A DNA stretch of 57,727 nucleotides from Spirosoma endophyticum (GTDB lineage: Bacteria > Bacteroidota > Bacteroidia > Cytophagales > Spirosomataceae): the NCBI RefSeq assembly GCF_900112365.1, contig NZ_FOLQ01000026.1:1-57727 (forward strand). The letters are read 5' to 3'. Position numbers and translations under genes: made by a program. Below the pieces are notes generated by a model. It saw nothing but the letters and a program-made list of their open reading frames with translations, did not search any database and was not told the DNA's origin. Positions 43,527-51,351 of this stretch are shown piece by piece. Numbering within the stretch: the stretch's first letter is position 1; every line of letters begins with the position of its first letter.

Positions 43527-44864
43527 TTACACCGCATCGGATAAGCTGGTGAATGTAAATTCCCTAATCTTCATGGGCGGAATCAGGTAATTCTGATCCG
43601 ACTCAGTGCTAACGACTCGCTCTGATTTTCCCAGGGCTTCAAGGTTATTGAGCATGATAATCGGGCTTTCGTTGAAGCGAAAATTCTTCACCGGGTGCTT
43701 AATCTTGCCATTCTCAATGTAGAACGTACCATCGCGGGTAAGGCCTGTGAGAAGGATGGTCTGTGGGTCGACTTCCCGGATATACCAGAGTTTAGTGACC
43801 AGGATTCCACGTTGCGTGCTTTTGATCATGTCCTCCAGCGAAGATGTACCACCCATAACGATTACATTGTTAGGGTTTGGAGTCGCCTTTTTACCTTGCT
43901 TTTGAGCCCAATACCGGGAATAGGCCAGGTTTTTTACAACACCCTTCTCAATCCACATCGTCTTTTCCTGCGGGCGCCCATCGCCCGACCAGGGTGATGC
44001 TGGTAATTCGGGGTTAGTTGGATCGGAGTAGATGGTAATACGTTCATCCACGATCTTGTCGCCCAGCCGCGATTTGCCTCCCGACTTGCTAAAATAGGAG
44101 CGGCCTTCGTCGGCCGAGCGGGCATCCATGTTGAAGAAGATGTTTTCGAGCAGTACAGCAGCCGCTGTGGGCTCCAGAATAACGGTGTATTTACCTGGCT
44201 CGATGGCGCGGGCCTCCGCCGATCCCTGCGCTTTCTGAAGTGCAATGCGGGTAGCCGCGGCCGTATCTAATTTGGAGAAATCGCTGTAGCCCCGTGCTAC
44301 GTAGCCCGAGCCTTTTCCATCGTTCGTGCGGACGGTCAGGGAGAAGTTGACGTTGGTGCTGGGGTGATAGGCAAAGAGTCCCTTTGAATTCATCATGGCC
44401 GAATAGCCATACGTATCTTGCAGGAATCCGGCACCCACCAGATTCTGTTCCCGCGAAAGCTGTAGACTTTTGATAACGGCATCAGCCCGGATATCGGGTG
44501 TGATTTTAGCCGTGGAATCAAAAAAACCGTTCGATTTTAGATACTGTTGTGGGCCCAATACACCCACATGCTCAGGGTTTTCTGGAGCCAGTTGAGCCAA
44601 CTCTTCCGCCCGGCGCACTACCTTTTCGAGCGATGCATCGTCGAACTCGTCAATGGTGGCAATGCCGACTTTTTTGCCAAATGATGATTGAACCTGTAAG
44701 TTCTTATTAATCAACGAGCCACTGGTTGATACTTCGTTACGAGCGTAGCGGAGGTTACCACCTGCCTGGCCTGAAAGGTTAACTTCACATTCGTCGGCTT
44801 TAGAATAGGAGATAACCTTTGTAAGCAGTGCTTTGGCCTCTGCTTCGGTGAGTATGATTGCCAT
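43527..44864 (-). CDS. TldE/PmbA family protein, copy 1
   Basis: 445 residues. Start MAIILTEAEAKALLTKVISYSKADECEVNLSG, no signal peptide. Features of the TldE/PmbA side of the TldD-TldE heterodimer: NLRYARNEVSTSGS, FKKVGIATIDEFD, IEPGKYTVILEPTA, and the C-terminal VKNFRFNESPIIMLNNLEALGKSERV. The HExxxH site is absent, as expected for TldE. In E. coli the TldD-TldE pair is a metalloprotease that trims microcin B17 and acts on unfolded peptides; the substrate here is unknown. Last gene of a six-gene array. The SPWSGDGRPQEK loop lacks the Gly-rich insertion of copies 2 and 3. Confidence 0.93.
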   Translation of the reverse strand: MAIILTEAEAKALLTKVISYSKADECEVNLSGQAGGNLRYARNEVSTSGSLINKNLQVQSSFGKKVGIATIDEFDDASLEKVVRRAEELAQLAPENPEHVGVLGPQQYLKSNGFFDSTAKITPDIRADAVIKSLQLSREQNLVGAGFLQDTYGYSAMMNSKGLFAYHPSTNVNFSLTVRTNDGKGSGYVARGYSDFSKLDTAAATRIALQKAQGSAEARAIEPGKYTVILEPTAAAVLLENIFFNMDARSADEGRSYFSKSGGKSRLGDKIVDERITIYSDPTNPELPASPWSGDGRPQEKTMWIEKGVVKNLAYSRYWAQKQGKKATPNPNNVIVMGGTSSLEDMIKSTQRGILVTKLWYIREVDPQTILLTGLTRDGTFYIENGKIKHPVKNFRFNESPIIMLNNLEALGKSERVVSTESDQNYLIPPMKIREFTFTSLSDAV

Positions 44865-44885
44865 AATTTATAGTCAATAGTCAAC

Positions 44886-44951
44886 GGTCGATAGGTAACA
44901 GGTAGTAGTTGCCAGCACGCTTACTGATGATTACTACCTGTTACCTATCGA
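44886..44951. repeat. Palindrome A of the tld array, 21-bp perfect stem
   Basis: Arms 44886-44906 and 44931-44951, exact over 21 bp, loop 24 nt, between tldE1 and tldD1. Confidence 0.9.
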
Positions 44952-44958
44952 CTAATTT

Positions 44959-46599
44959 CTATATTTTTCTTGCCGTATTGATTACATTGACGCCATTAAA
45001 TCGGGCGGTAGAGCTGCCGTGGGAAACCGCGCTCGACTGCGAAGGCTGGCCTTTACCGTCGAAGAACGAACCGCCAAGCCGATAGTCTTTCTCATCGCAG
45101 ACCTGCACACACGAATTCCAGAACTCCTGGGTATTTGACTGATAGGCAACGTCTTTGAGCATACCGGCAATCTGACCGTCCTTGATTTCGTAGAACAATT
45201 GCCCACCAAACTGGAAATTGTAGCGTTGCTGGTCAATCGAGAACGAGCCGTCGCCGATGATATAAATGCCTTTTTTGACATCCTTGATCATATCCTGCAC
45301 CGACAGGGGTGTTTTGCCCGCTTCCAGCGATACGTTGGCCATGCGCTGGAACTGCACCGAACTCCAGTTGTCGGCATAGCAGCAGCCTTGGGATTCTTTC
45401 TCGCCGATGATGTGGACCTGATCGCGGATGGCCTGATAGTTCACCAGTGTACCATCCCGTACCAAATCCCATTTCTTGGTTTTTACCCCCTCGTCGTCGT
45501 AACCAACAGCACCTAGTGAGCCTACCTGCGTTTTGTCGGCAATGAGGTTCACCTGCTTGCTGCCATAATTAAAGTTTTTCGACTGCCATTTATCGAGCGT
45601 TGCGAAGCTGGTTCCGGCAAAGTTGGCTTCATAGCCCAGCACGCGGTCGAGTTCGAGGGGGTGCCCCACTGATTCGTGGATGGTGAGCCACAGGTGTGAG
45701 GGGTCAAGAACAAGATCGTATTTACCAGCTTCCACCGATTTTGCGCTGTGCTTGGCACGGGCTTGTTTAGCGGCTGCTGTTACGTCCTCCAGCATGTCGT
45801 AACCCATGTTGTAGCGAGTCGTGACCCCGGTTATTTTATCAGAAGGATTTGCCTGGAGATATTCATAGCCCATGCCCATGGGCGCGCTCAAAGCGTTGCG
45901 GGTTTCAAACTTTCCCGTCTTGGGATCAATGGCCGTTACGTTGAAAATTGGCCAGATCCGGTGAATATCCTGATCGGCATATGTCCCATCAGTCGAGGCA
46001 AAATATTTCTGCTCGTTCACCATGAACAGCACCGAATTAACGTAGTTAGCGCCGTTTTTCATAGCCGCCCCGTTTACCGACATCAGCAGATCTACTTTCT
46101 CTTTGATGGGTACCTCGAAGGCATTTTTCTTGATCGGCGCTTTCCAGCTCACTTCACCAAAGCCTTTCTGTGGAGCCAGTTGTACCGGCTCTTTCATCAG
46201 TTTAGCATTCGCTTTGGCAATGGCCACAGCCGTTTCGGCAGCTTTGGCCAGATCAGCTTCACTTTTGGCATCAACCACAGCGGCAAATCCCCAGCAACCA
46301 TCGGCAATCACTCGAACACCAACCCCATAGGACTCGGTATTGACAATATTCTGGACTTTGTCTTCGCGCGTAATGACAAACTGGTTCAGGTAGCGGCCAA
46401 TACGTACATCGGTGTAGGTTGCTCCTTTGCTTTTAGCTGCGTTCATAGCGGCATCAGCCAGTCGTTTTTTTAGTGCTACGTCCATACCCTTTTCGAGCAG
46501 GGCTTCGGGGGCAACGTTACGGGAAAAAGCGGGGAGATTTGGCAATAGGATACCAGCGGTACCCATGCCTATGAGTTGATTAAAATTGCGACGATTCAT
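44959..46599 (-). CDS. TldD family metalloprotease, copy 1, twin-arginine leader
   Basis: 546 residues from the Met at 46599, chosen because it aligns with the starts of copies 2 and 3; the frame runs on to 46629. N terminus MNRRNFNQLIGMGTAGILLP is a Tat-type leader (RRxF then a hydrophobic stretch). The TldD active-site motif is IHESVGHPLELDR (HExxxH) near residue 306. A cysteine near the C terminus (FWNSCV) fits the third metal ligand known in E. coli TldD. Typical of TldD: GKGQPSQSSAVSHGS and VNVINTARK at the end. Partner is the TldE gene downstream (94 bp after the stop). Confidence 0.95.
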   Translation of the reverse strand: MNRRNFNQLIGMGTAGILLPNLPAFSRNVAPEALLEKGMDVALKKRLADAAMNAAKSKGATYTDVRIGRYLNQFVITREDKVQNIVNTESYGVGVRVIADGCWGFAAVVDAKSEADLAKAAETAVAIAKANAKLMKEPVQLAPQKGFGEVSWKAPIKKNAFEVPIKEKVDLLMSVNGAAMKNGANYVNSVLFMVNEQKYFASTDGTYADQDIHRIWPIFNVTAIDPKTGKFETRNALSAPMGMGYEYLQANPSDKITGVTTRYNMGYDMLEDVTAAAKQARAKHSAKSVEAGKYDLVLDPSHLWLTIHESVGHPLELDRVLGYEANFAGTSFATLDKWQSKNFNYGSKQVNLIADKTQVGSLGAVGYDDEGVKTKKWDLVRDGTLVNYQAIRDQVHIIGEKESQGCCYADNWSSVQFQRMANVSLEAGKTPLSVQDMIKDVKKGIYIIGDGSFSIDQQRYNFQFGGQLFYEIKDGQIAGMLKDVAYQSNTQEFWNSCVQVCDEKDYRLGGSFFDGKGQPSQSSAVSHGSSTARFNGVNVINTARKI

Positions 46600-46623
46600 G
46601 AAAATTAGTCCATAGTGGTGGGA

Positions 46624-46693
46624 AGTCACTAGTCGTTAGTCAGGAGTCGATAGTTGTTATATGCTATCGACTCCTGACTAACGACTAGCGACT
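46624..46693. repeat. Palindrome B of the tld array, 30-nt stem
   Basis: Arms 46624-46653 and 46664-46693 pair at 29 of 30, loop 10 nt. The inner 24 bp are perfect. The hairpin ends one base before the tldE2 stop region. Confidence 0.92.
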
Positions 46694-46694
46694 A

Positions 46695-48059
46695 TTAAAC
46701 TGCATCTGACAAACTCGTGAACGTAAAGTCCCGAATCTTCATAGGTGGGATCATATTGCCACCTGCCCGAACCGGTTTTCCCAATGCTTCAACATTGTTA
46801 AGCATGATGACCGGACTTTCGTTGAAACGGAAGTTTTTAATAGGGAATTTGATCTGACCGTTTTCGATATAGAACGTACCATCGCGGGTCAGGCCGGTGT
46901 ACAACTGCGTTTGTGGGTCAACGGCACGGATATACCAGAAGCGAGTGACCAGGATGCCTTTGTCCGTACTTTTGATCAGATCGGCCAGTGATTGGGTACC
47001 GCCCATCATAATGAATCCACCAGCAGGAGGTATTGGCTTAACGCCTTTTTTGTCAGCCCAGAAGCGAGAATAGAACATATTTTTGACCACGCCATTCTCG
47101 ATCCAGGTTCGTTTTTCTTGTGGCAAGCCCAGGCCATCGCCCCCTCCACCGAAGCGGCCACCGCCACCTCCTCCGCCCCCGCCACCAAAGGGCGACAACG
47201 GTAAATCGGCATTCATTGGGTCCGTTATGATGGTTACCCGTTCGTCGAATAACTTCTCGCCAAGACGCGTACCGCCCCCTTTTTTGCTCAGGAAGCTACG
47301 TCCTTCGTCGGCATTACGGGCGTCCATACTGCGCATCATATTTTGCAGTAGCTCGACAGACGCCGTCGGTTCCAGAATGACAGTGTATTTGCCGGGTTCA
47401 ATAGCCCGTGCACTCGCCGATGCCTGCGCTTTTTGCATGGCAATCTGCGTGGTGGCTTTGGTATCGAGTTTGCTAACGTCGTTTACGTCCGGATTGGCGT
47501 AGCCTGATCCCAGGCCGTCGGCTGTACGGACGGTGATCGAAAAATCAACGTTTGTCTCCCGATTATAGCCGAATAATCCTTTACTATTGCCGATGGCTAC
47601 GAAGCCCGTAGTGTCTTCCATATAGCCAGCCGCCGTCAGATTATTTTTCCGGCAGGGATCGATGCTATCGAAAGCCGCATTTGCCCGAAATTCCGGGTCG
47701 ATTTTAGCTGTACTTTCCGAATACGTATTGGTTTGAAGGTAATTTTGCGGCCCCAGCATCGGCATGTACTCCGAATTCTCGGGAGCCAGCCGGGCAATTT
47801 CCTCCGCGCGTCGAACGGTTTTTTCCAGCGCTGCGTCGTCAAACTCGTTGATCGTTGCCGTACCGGATTTTTTGCCGAAAACAGCTGTCACGGACAATCC
47901 AAGGTTATTGGATTCGCCACTGGTTGACACCGAGTTACGAGCGTATCGGATATTTCCTGTGCGATTTCCCGATAGACTGGCGCTCATCTCATCGGCTTTC
48001 GAATAGGACAGTACTTTGTCGAGTATCTTCTTTGCTTCTTCTTTGGTTAAGATTGCCAT
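46695..48059 (-). CDS. TldE/PmbA family protein, copy 2, Gly-rich insertion
   Basis: 454 residues, leaderless (MAILTKEEAKKILDKVLSYSKAD). Same family features as copy 1, closest to copy 3. Odd feature: a loop with 10 consecutive Gly, then RF and a further GGGG, about residues 290-310 (nucleotides roughly 47127-47192), where copy 1 has a short loop. No HExxxH. Over 47779-47893 the DNA is identical to copy 3. Partner of tldD2 upstream; functional assignment as for copy 1. Confidence 0.93.
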   Translation of the reverse strand: MAILTKEEAKKILDKVLSYSKADEMSASLSGNRTGNIRYARNSVSTSGESNNLGLSVTAVFGKKSGTATINEFDDAALEKTVRRAEEIARLAPENSEYMPMLGPQNYLQTNTYSESTAKIDPEFRANAAFDSIDPCRKNNLTAAGYMEDTTGFVAIGNSKGLFGYNRETNVDFSITVRTADGLGSGYANPDVNDVSKLDTKATTQIAMQKAQASASARAIEPGKYTVILEPTASVELLQNMMRSMDARNADEGRSFLSKKGGGTRLGEKLFDERVTIITDPMNADLPLSPFGGGGGGGGGGRFGGGGDGLGLPQEKRTWIENGVVKNMFYSRFWADKKGVKPIPPAGGFIMMGGTQSLADLIKSTDKGILVTRFWYIRAVDPQTQLYTGLTRDGTFYIENGQIKFPIKNFRFNESPVIMLNNVEALGKPVRAGGNMIPPMKIRDFTFTSLSDAV

Positions 48060-48083
48060 TTTTTTAGTCGTTGATTGGCAGAA

Positions 48084-48134
48084 GTCGACAGTCGTTAGTC
48101 ACTAGAAATTTACAGATGACTAACAACTGTTGAC
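48084..48134. repeat. Palindrome C of the tld array, 18-nt stem
   Basis: Arms 48084-48101 and 48117-48134 pair at 16 of 18, loop 15 nt, between tldE2 and tldD2. Confidence 0.8.
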
Positions 48135-48140
48135 CAACTC

Positions 48141-49781
48141 TTATATTTTTCTTGCTGTATTGATCACATTAACACCGTTGAAGCGGGCTGTTGCACTACC
48201 GTGAGAAACCGCGCTCGACTGCCCAGGCTGGCCCTTGCCATCATTAAAGGCACCGCCCAGACGGTAATCGCTCTGATCACAAACGGCTACGCAGGAATTC
48301 CAGAATTCTTTCGTGTTGGCCTGGTACGCTACGTCCTTGAGCATGCCCGCAATCTGACCGTCCTTGATCTCGTAGAACAATTGCCCACCAAACTGGAAAT
48401 TATAGCGTTGCTGGTCAATCGAGAACGAGCCATCGCCAATGATGTAAATGCCTTTTTTGACATCCTTGATCATGTTCTGCACCGACAGGGGTGTTTTGCC
48501 CGCTTCCAGCGATACGTTGGCCATGCGCTGGAACTGCACCGAACTCCAGTTGTCAGCATAGCAGCAGCCCTGGGATTCTTTCTCGCCGATGATGTGGACC
48601 TGATCGCGGATGGCCTGATAGTTCACCAGGATGCCGTCTCTAACAAGATCCCATTTCTTGGTTTTCACACCTTCATCGTCCCAGCCAACGGCCCCAAGTG
48701 AATCGACCTGCGTTTTATCGGCTACGATATTGACTTCTTTACTGCCATAGGCAAAATTCTTCGACTGCAATTTATCGAGTGTAACAAACGACGTACCGGC
48801 ATAATTGGCTTCATAGCCCAGCACGCGGTCGAGTTCGAGGGGGTGCCCCACTGATTCATGGATGGTGAGCCAAAGGTGCGACGGATCGAGAACGAGGTCG
48901 TATTTGCCTCCTTCCACCGACTTCGCAGATAATTTCTCTTTGGCTTGTTTAGCCGCTGACGTAATGTCTTCCAGCATATCGTACCCTTTGTTATAGCGGG
49001 TAGTAATACCAGTCGATTTGTCTTTCGGATTGACCTGCAGGTAATCGTAGCCCATACCCATAGGCGAACTCAGCGAGTTACGCGTAGCAAAGCGTCCGTT
49101 CCCCGGATCAACGGCTGTTACAGTGAAGCTTGGCCCGATGCGGTGAATATCCTGATCAGCATACGTACCGTCAGTTGAGGCAAAATACTTTTGCTCGTTA
49201 ATCTGGAACAATACGTTGTTCACGAAATTGGCGCCGTTTTGCATAGCTGCCGAATTGGCCGACAATAGCAAATCCACCTTTTCTTTGACGGGTACTTCAA
49301 ACGCATTGCGTTTGATAGGTGCTTTCCAGCTCACTTCACCAAAGCCTTTCTGCGGAGCCAGTTGTACCGGCTCCGTTAATAAGCGGGAGTTCGCTTTCGC
49401 GATCGTTACGGCCGTTTCGGCCGCTTTCGCAACCACGGATTCATCCCGGGCATCGCCCACGGAAGCGAAACCCCAGCAACCATTGGCAATCACCCGAACG
49501 CCGACACCGTACGATTCGGAGTTGATGATAGCCTGCACTTTGTTTTCGCGCGTGAGGATGAATTGATTCAAATATCGGCCAATACGGACATCGGCATACG
49601 TAGCGCCTTTCGATTTAGCTGCGTTCAGGGCAGCATCGGCCAGGCGTTTTTTCATGGACACATCCAGACCGGGCTCCAGCAGGGCTTCGGGCGTGACAGT
49701 CCGGGAAAAGGCAGGGAGGGCGGGCATCATGATCCCGGCGGCTCCCATGCTTATAAGTTGATTAAAATCGCGACGATTCAT
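48141..49781 (-). CDS. TldD family metalloprotease, copy 2, twin-arginine leader
   Basis: 546 residues. Leader MNRRDFNQLISMGAAGIMMPALP. HExxxH in IHESVGHPLELDRVLGYEANYAG near residue 307. C-terminal FWNSCV and GKGQPGQSSAVSHGSATA. Closest relative is copy 1: 151 of 153 nucleotides are the same over 48477-48629 against 45295-45447. Function by family: metal-dependent peptidase, here probably exported. Followed by tldE2. Confidence 0.95.
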   Translation of the reverse strand: MNRRDFNQLISMGAAGIMMPALPAFSRTVTPEALLEPGLDVSMKKRLADAALNAAKSKGATYADVRIGRYLNQFILTRENKVQAIINSESYGVGVRVIANGCWGFASVGDARDESVVAKAAETAVTIAKANSRLLTEPVQLAPQKGFGEVSWKAPIKRNAFEVPVKEKVDLLLSANSAAMQNGANFVNNVLFQINEQKYFASTDGTYADQDIHRIGPSFTVTAVDPGNGRFATRNSLSSPMGMGYDYLQVNPKDKSTGITTRYNKGYDMLEDITSAAKQAKEKLSAKSVEGGKYDLVLDPSHLWLTIHESVGHPLELDRVLGYEANYAGTSFVTLDKLQSKNFAYGSKEVNIVADKTQVDSLGAVGWDDEGVKTKKWDLVRDGILVNYQAIRDQVHIIGEKESQGCCYADNWSSVQFQRMANVSLEAGKTPLSVQNMIKDVKKGIYIIGDGSFSIDQQRYNFQFGGQLFYEIKDGQIAGMLKDVAYQANTKEFWNSCVAVCDQSDYRLGGAFNDGKGQPGQSSAVSHGSATARFNGVNVINTARKI

Positions 49782-49802
49782 GAAAATTGGTCAATAATGA
49801 TT

Positions 49803-49899
49803 AGTCGATAGCCAAGAGTCGTCAATTGATAGTCAAAAGTCGTCAGTCGATAACTTGTTGTGTTACTGACTCTTGACTATCAGCTGACGACTATCGACT
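49803..49899. repeat. Palindrome D of the tld array, with bulge
   Basis: Core arms 49818-49841 and 49868-49891 pair at 21 of 24. Outer AGTCGATAG words pair with CTATCGACT (about 49891-49899) across an 8-nt bulge. Between tldD2 and tldE3. Confidence 0.8.
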
Positions 49900-49900
49900 T

Positions 49901-51265
49901 TTATACTGCGTCTGATAAGCTCGTAAAGGTAAAGTCCCGGATTTTCAGGGGCGGAACAAGGTTACCACCGATGCGGACGGGTTTACCCATCGCTTCGAGG
50001 TTGTTGAGCATGATGATTGGACTTTCGTTGAAACGGAAGTTCTTCACCGGAAATTTAATCTGACCGTTTTCGATGTAGAACGTCCCGTCGCGGGTCAGGC
50101 CGGTATAGAGCAGCGTTTGTGGATCAACGGGTCGGATGTACCAGAACCTCGTTACTAAAATGCCTTTCTCTGTGCTCTTGATCATGTCAGCGAGCGATTG
50201 AGTTCCGCCTTCCATGATAAAATTCGCTGGTGGGGGAGTCGCTTTTACACCTTTCTTATCCGCCCAATAGCGCGAGTAATACATATTCTTGATGACGCCT
50301 TTTTCAATCCAGGTTATTTTTTCCTGAGGGCGTCCATCAGCACCGCCACCACCAAAACGACCACCGCCCCCGCCACCAAAGGGTGAAGTTGGGATTTCGG
50401 GGTTCGTCGGGTCCGAATAAATGGTTACACGCTCATCCATTAACTTTTCACCCAGACGTGTGCCACCCCCTTTTTTACTTAAAAAGCTACGGCCTTCTTC
50501 AGCATTGCGGGCATCCATCGAACCCATCATGGCCAGCAGGAGTGAGGCATCGGTATTGGCAACGAGCGCGGCTGGCTCCAGAATAACGGTGTATTTACCG
50601 GGCTCAATAGCGCGCGCACCAACCGATGCCTGCGCTTTTTGCATCGCAATTTCAGTTGCTTCCCGCGTGTTAAGTTTCGACGTATCTGTTACGTCGCGGG
50701 TGGCATAACCCGATCCCATACCATCGGCTGTGCGAACGGTAACGGAGAATTCAACACTTGTCTCCCGGTTATAGGCGAACAGTTCTTTACTATTGCCAAT
50801 TGCCGTAAAACCGGTTGAATCTTCCATATATCCTGCGGCTGTTAGGTTTTGCTTGCGGCAGGGGTCAAGACTATCAAAGGCAGCCTGCGCCCGATAGTCA
50901 GGCGTAATGTTCTCGGTGTTACGTGAAAAAGGATCAATGGGCAAATAGGTTTGCGGGCCCAGCATCGGCATGTACTCTGAATTTTCGGGAGCCAGCCGGG
51001 CAATTTCCTCCGCGCGTCGAACGGTTTTTTCCAGCGCTGCGTCGTCAAACTCGTTGATCGTTGCCGTACCGGATTTTTTGCCGAAAACAGCTGTCACGGC
51101 TAGGGAGAGGTTTGTCGATTCGCCACTGGTCGAAACCGCGTTCCGGGCATATCGGATGTTCCCTCTGCGGCCACCCGTAAGACTGACGCTGGTTTCGTCG
51201 GCTTTCGCGTAGCTGAGCACTTTATCGATAATCTTTTTTGCTTCTGCTTTGGTTAAAATAGCCAT
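49901..51265 (-). CDS. TldE/PmbA family protein, copy 3, Gly-rich insertion
   Basis: 454 residues from the Met at 51265 (MAILTKAEAKK), aligned with copies 1 and 2; the frame extends 5 residues to 51280. No leader. Gly-rich loop FGGGGGGRFGGGGADG (about 50336-50386) at the same place as in copy 2 but shorter. No metal site. Identical DNA to copy 2 over 50985-51099. Partner of tldD3. Confidence 0.93.
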   Translation of the reverse strand: MAILTKAEAKKIIDKVLSYAKADETSVSLTGGRRGNIRYARNAVSTSGESTNLSLAVTAVFGKKSGTATINEFDDAALEKTVRRAEEIARLAPENSEYMPMLGPQTYLPIDPFSRNTENITPDYRAQAAFDSLDPCRKQNLTAAGYMEDSTGFTAIGNSKELFAYNRETSVEFSVTVRTADGMGSGYATRDVTDTSKLNTREATEIAMQKAQASVGARAIEPGKYTVILEPAALVANTDASLLLAMMGSMDARNAEEGRSFLSKKGGGTRLGEKLMDERVTIYSDPTNPEIPTSPFGGGGGGRFGGGGADGRPQEKITWIEKGVIKNMYYSRYWADKKGVKATPPPANFIMEGGTQSLADMIKSTEKGILVTRFWYIRPVDPQTLLYTGLTRDGTFYIENGQIKFPVKNFRFNESPIIMLNNLEAMGKPVRIGGNLVPPLKIRDFTFTSLSDAV

Positions 51266-51281
51266 TTTTTTGAGGTTCATG

Positions 51282-51347
51282 GTTTAGGGTATTCGGCAGG
51301 CTGACGCATCAGTAAGTTTATGCGTCAGCCTGCCGAATACCCTAAAC
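51282..51347. repeat. Palindrome E of the tld array, 28-bp perfect stem
   Basis: Arms 51282-51309 and 51320-51347 pair exactly over 28 bp with a 10-nt loop; the stem is GC-richer and has no word in common with palindromes A-D. Between tldE3 and tldD3. Confidence 0.95.
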
Positions 51348-51351
51348 TATT

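Noticed and set aside
45748..46473. 241-residue plus frame inside tldD1, and similar long plus frames in the other tld genes
   Set aside because: They recur only because the conserved tldD sequence is GC-rich on the other strand; motifs of TldD on the minus strand are decisive.
44886..51347. CRISPR-like array reading of the spaced repeats around the tld genes
   Set aside because: They are single inverted repeats separated by whole genes, not direct repeats with short spacers; no cas gene is present.
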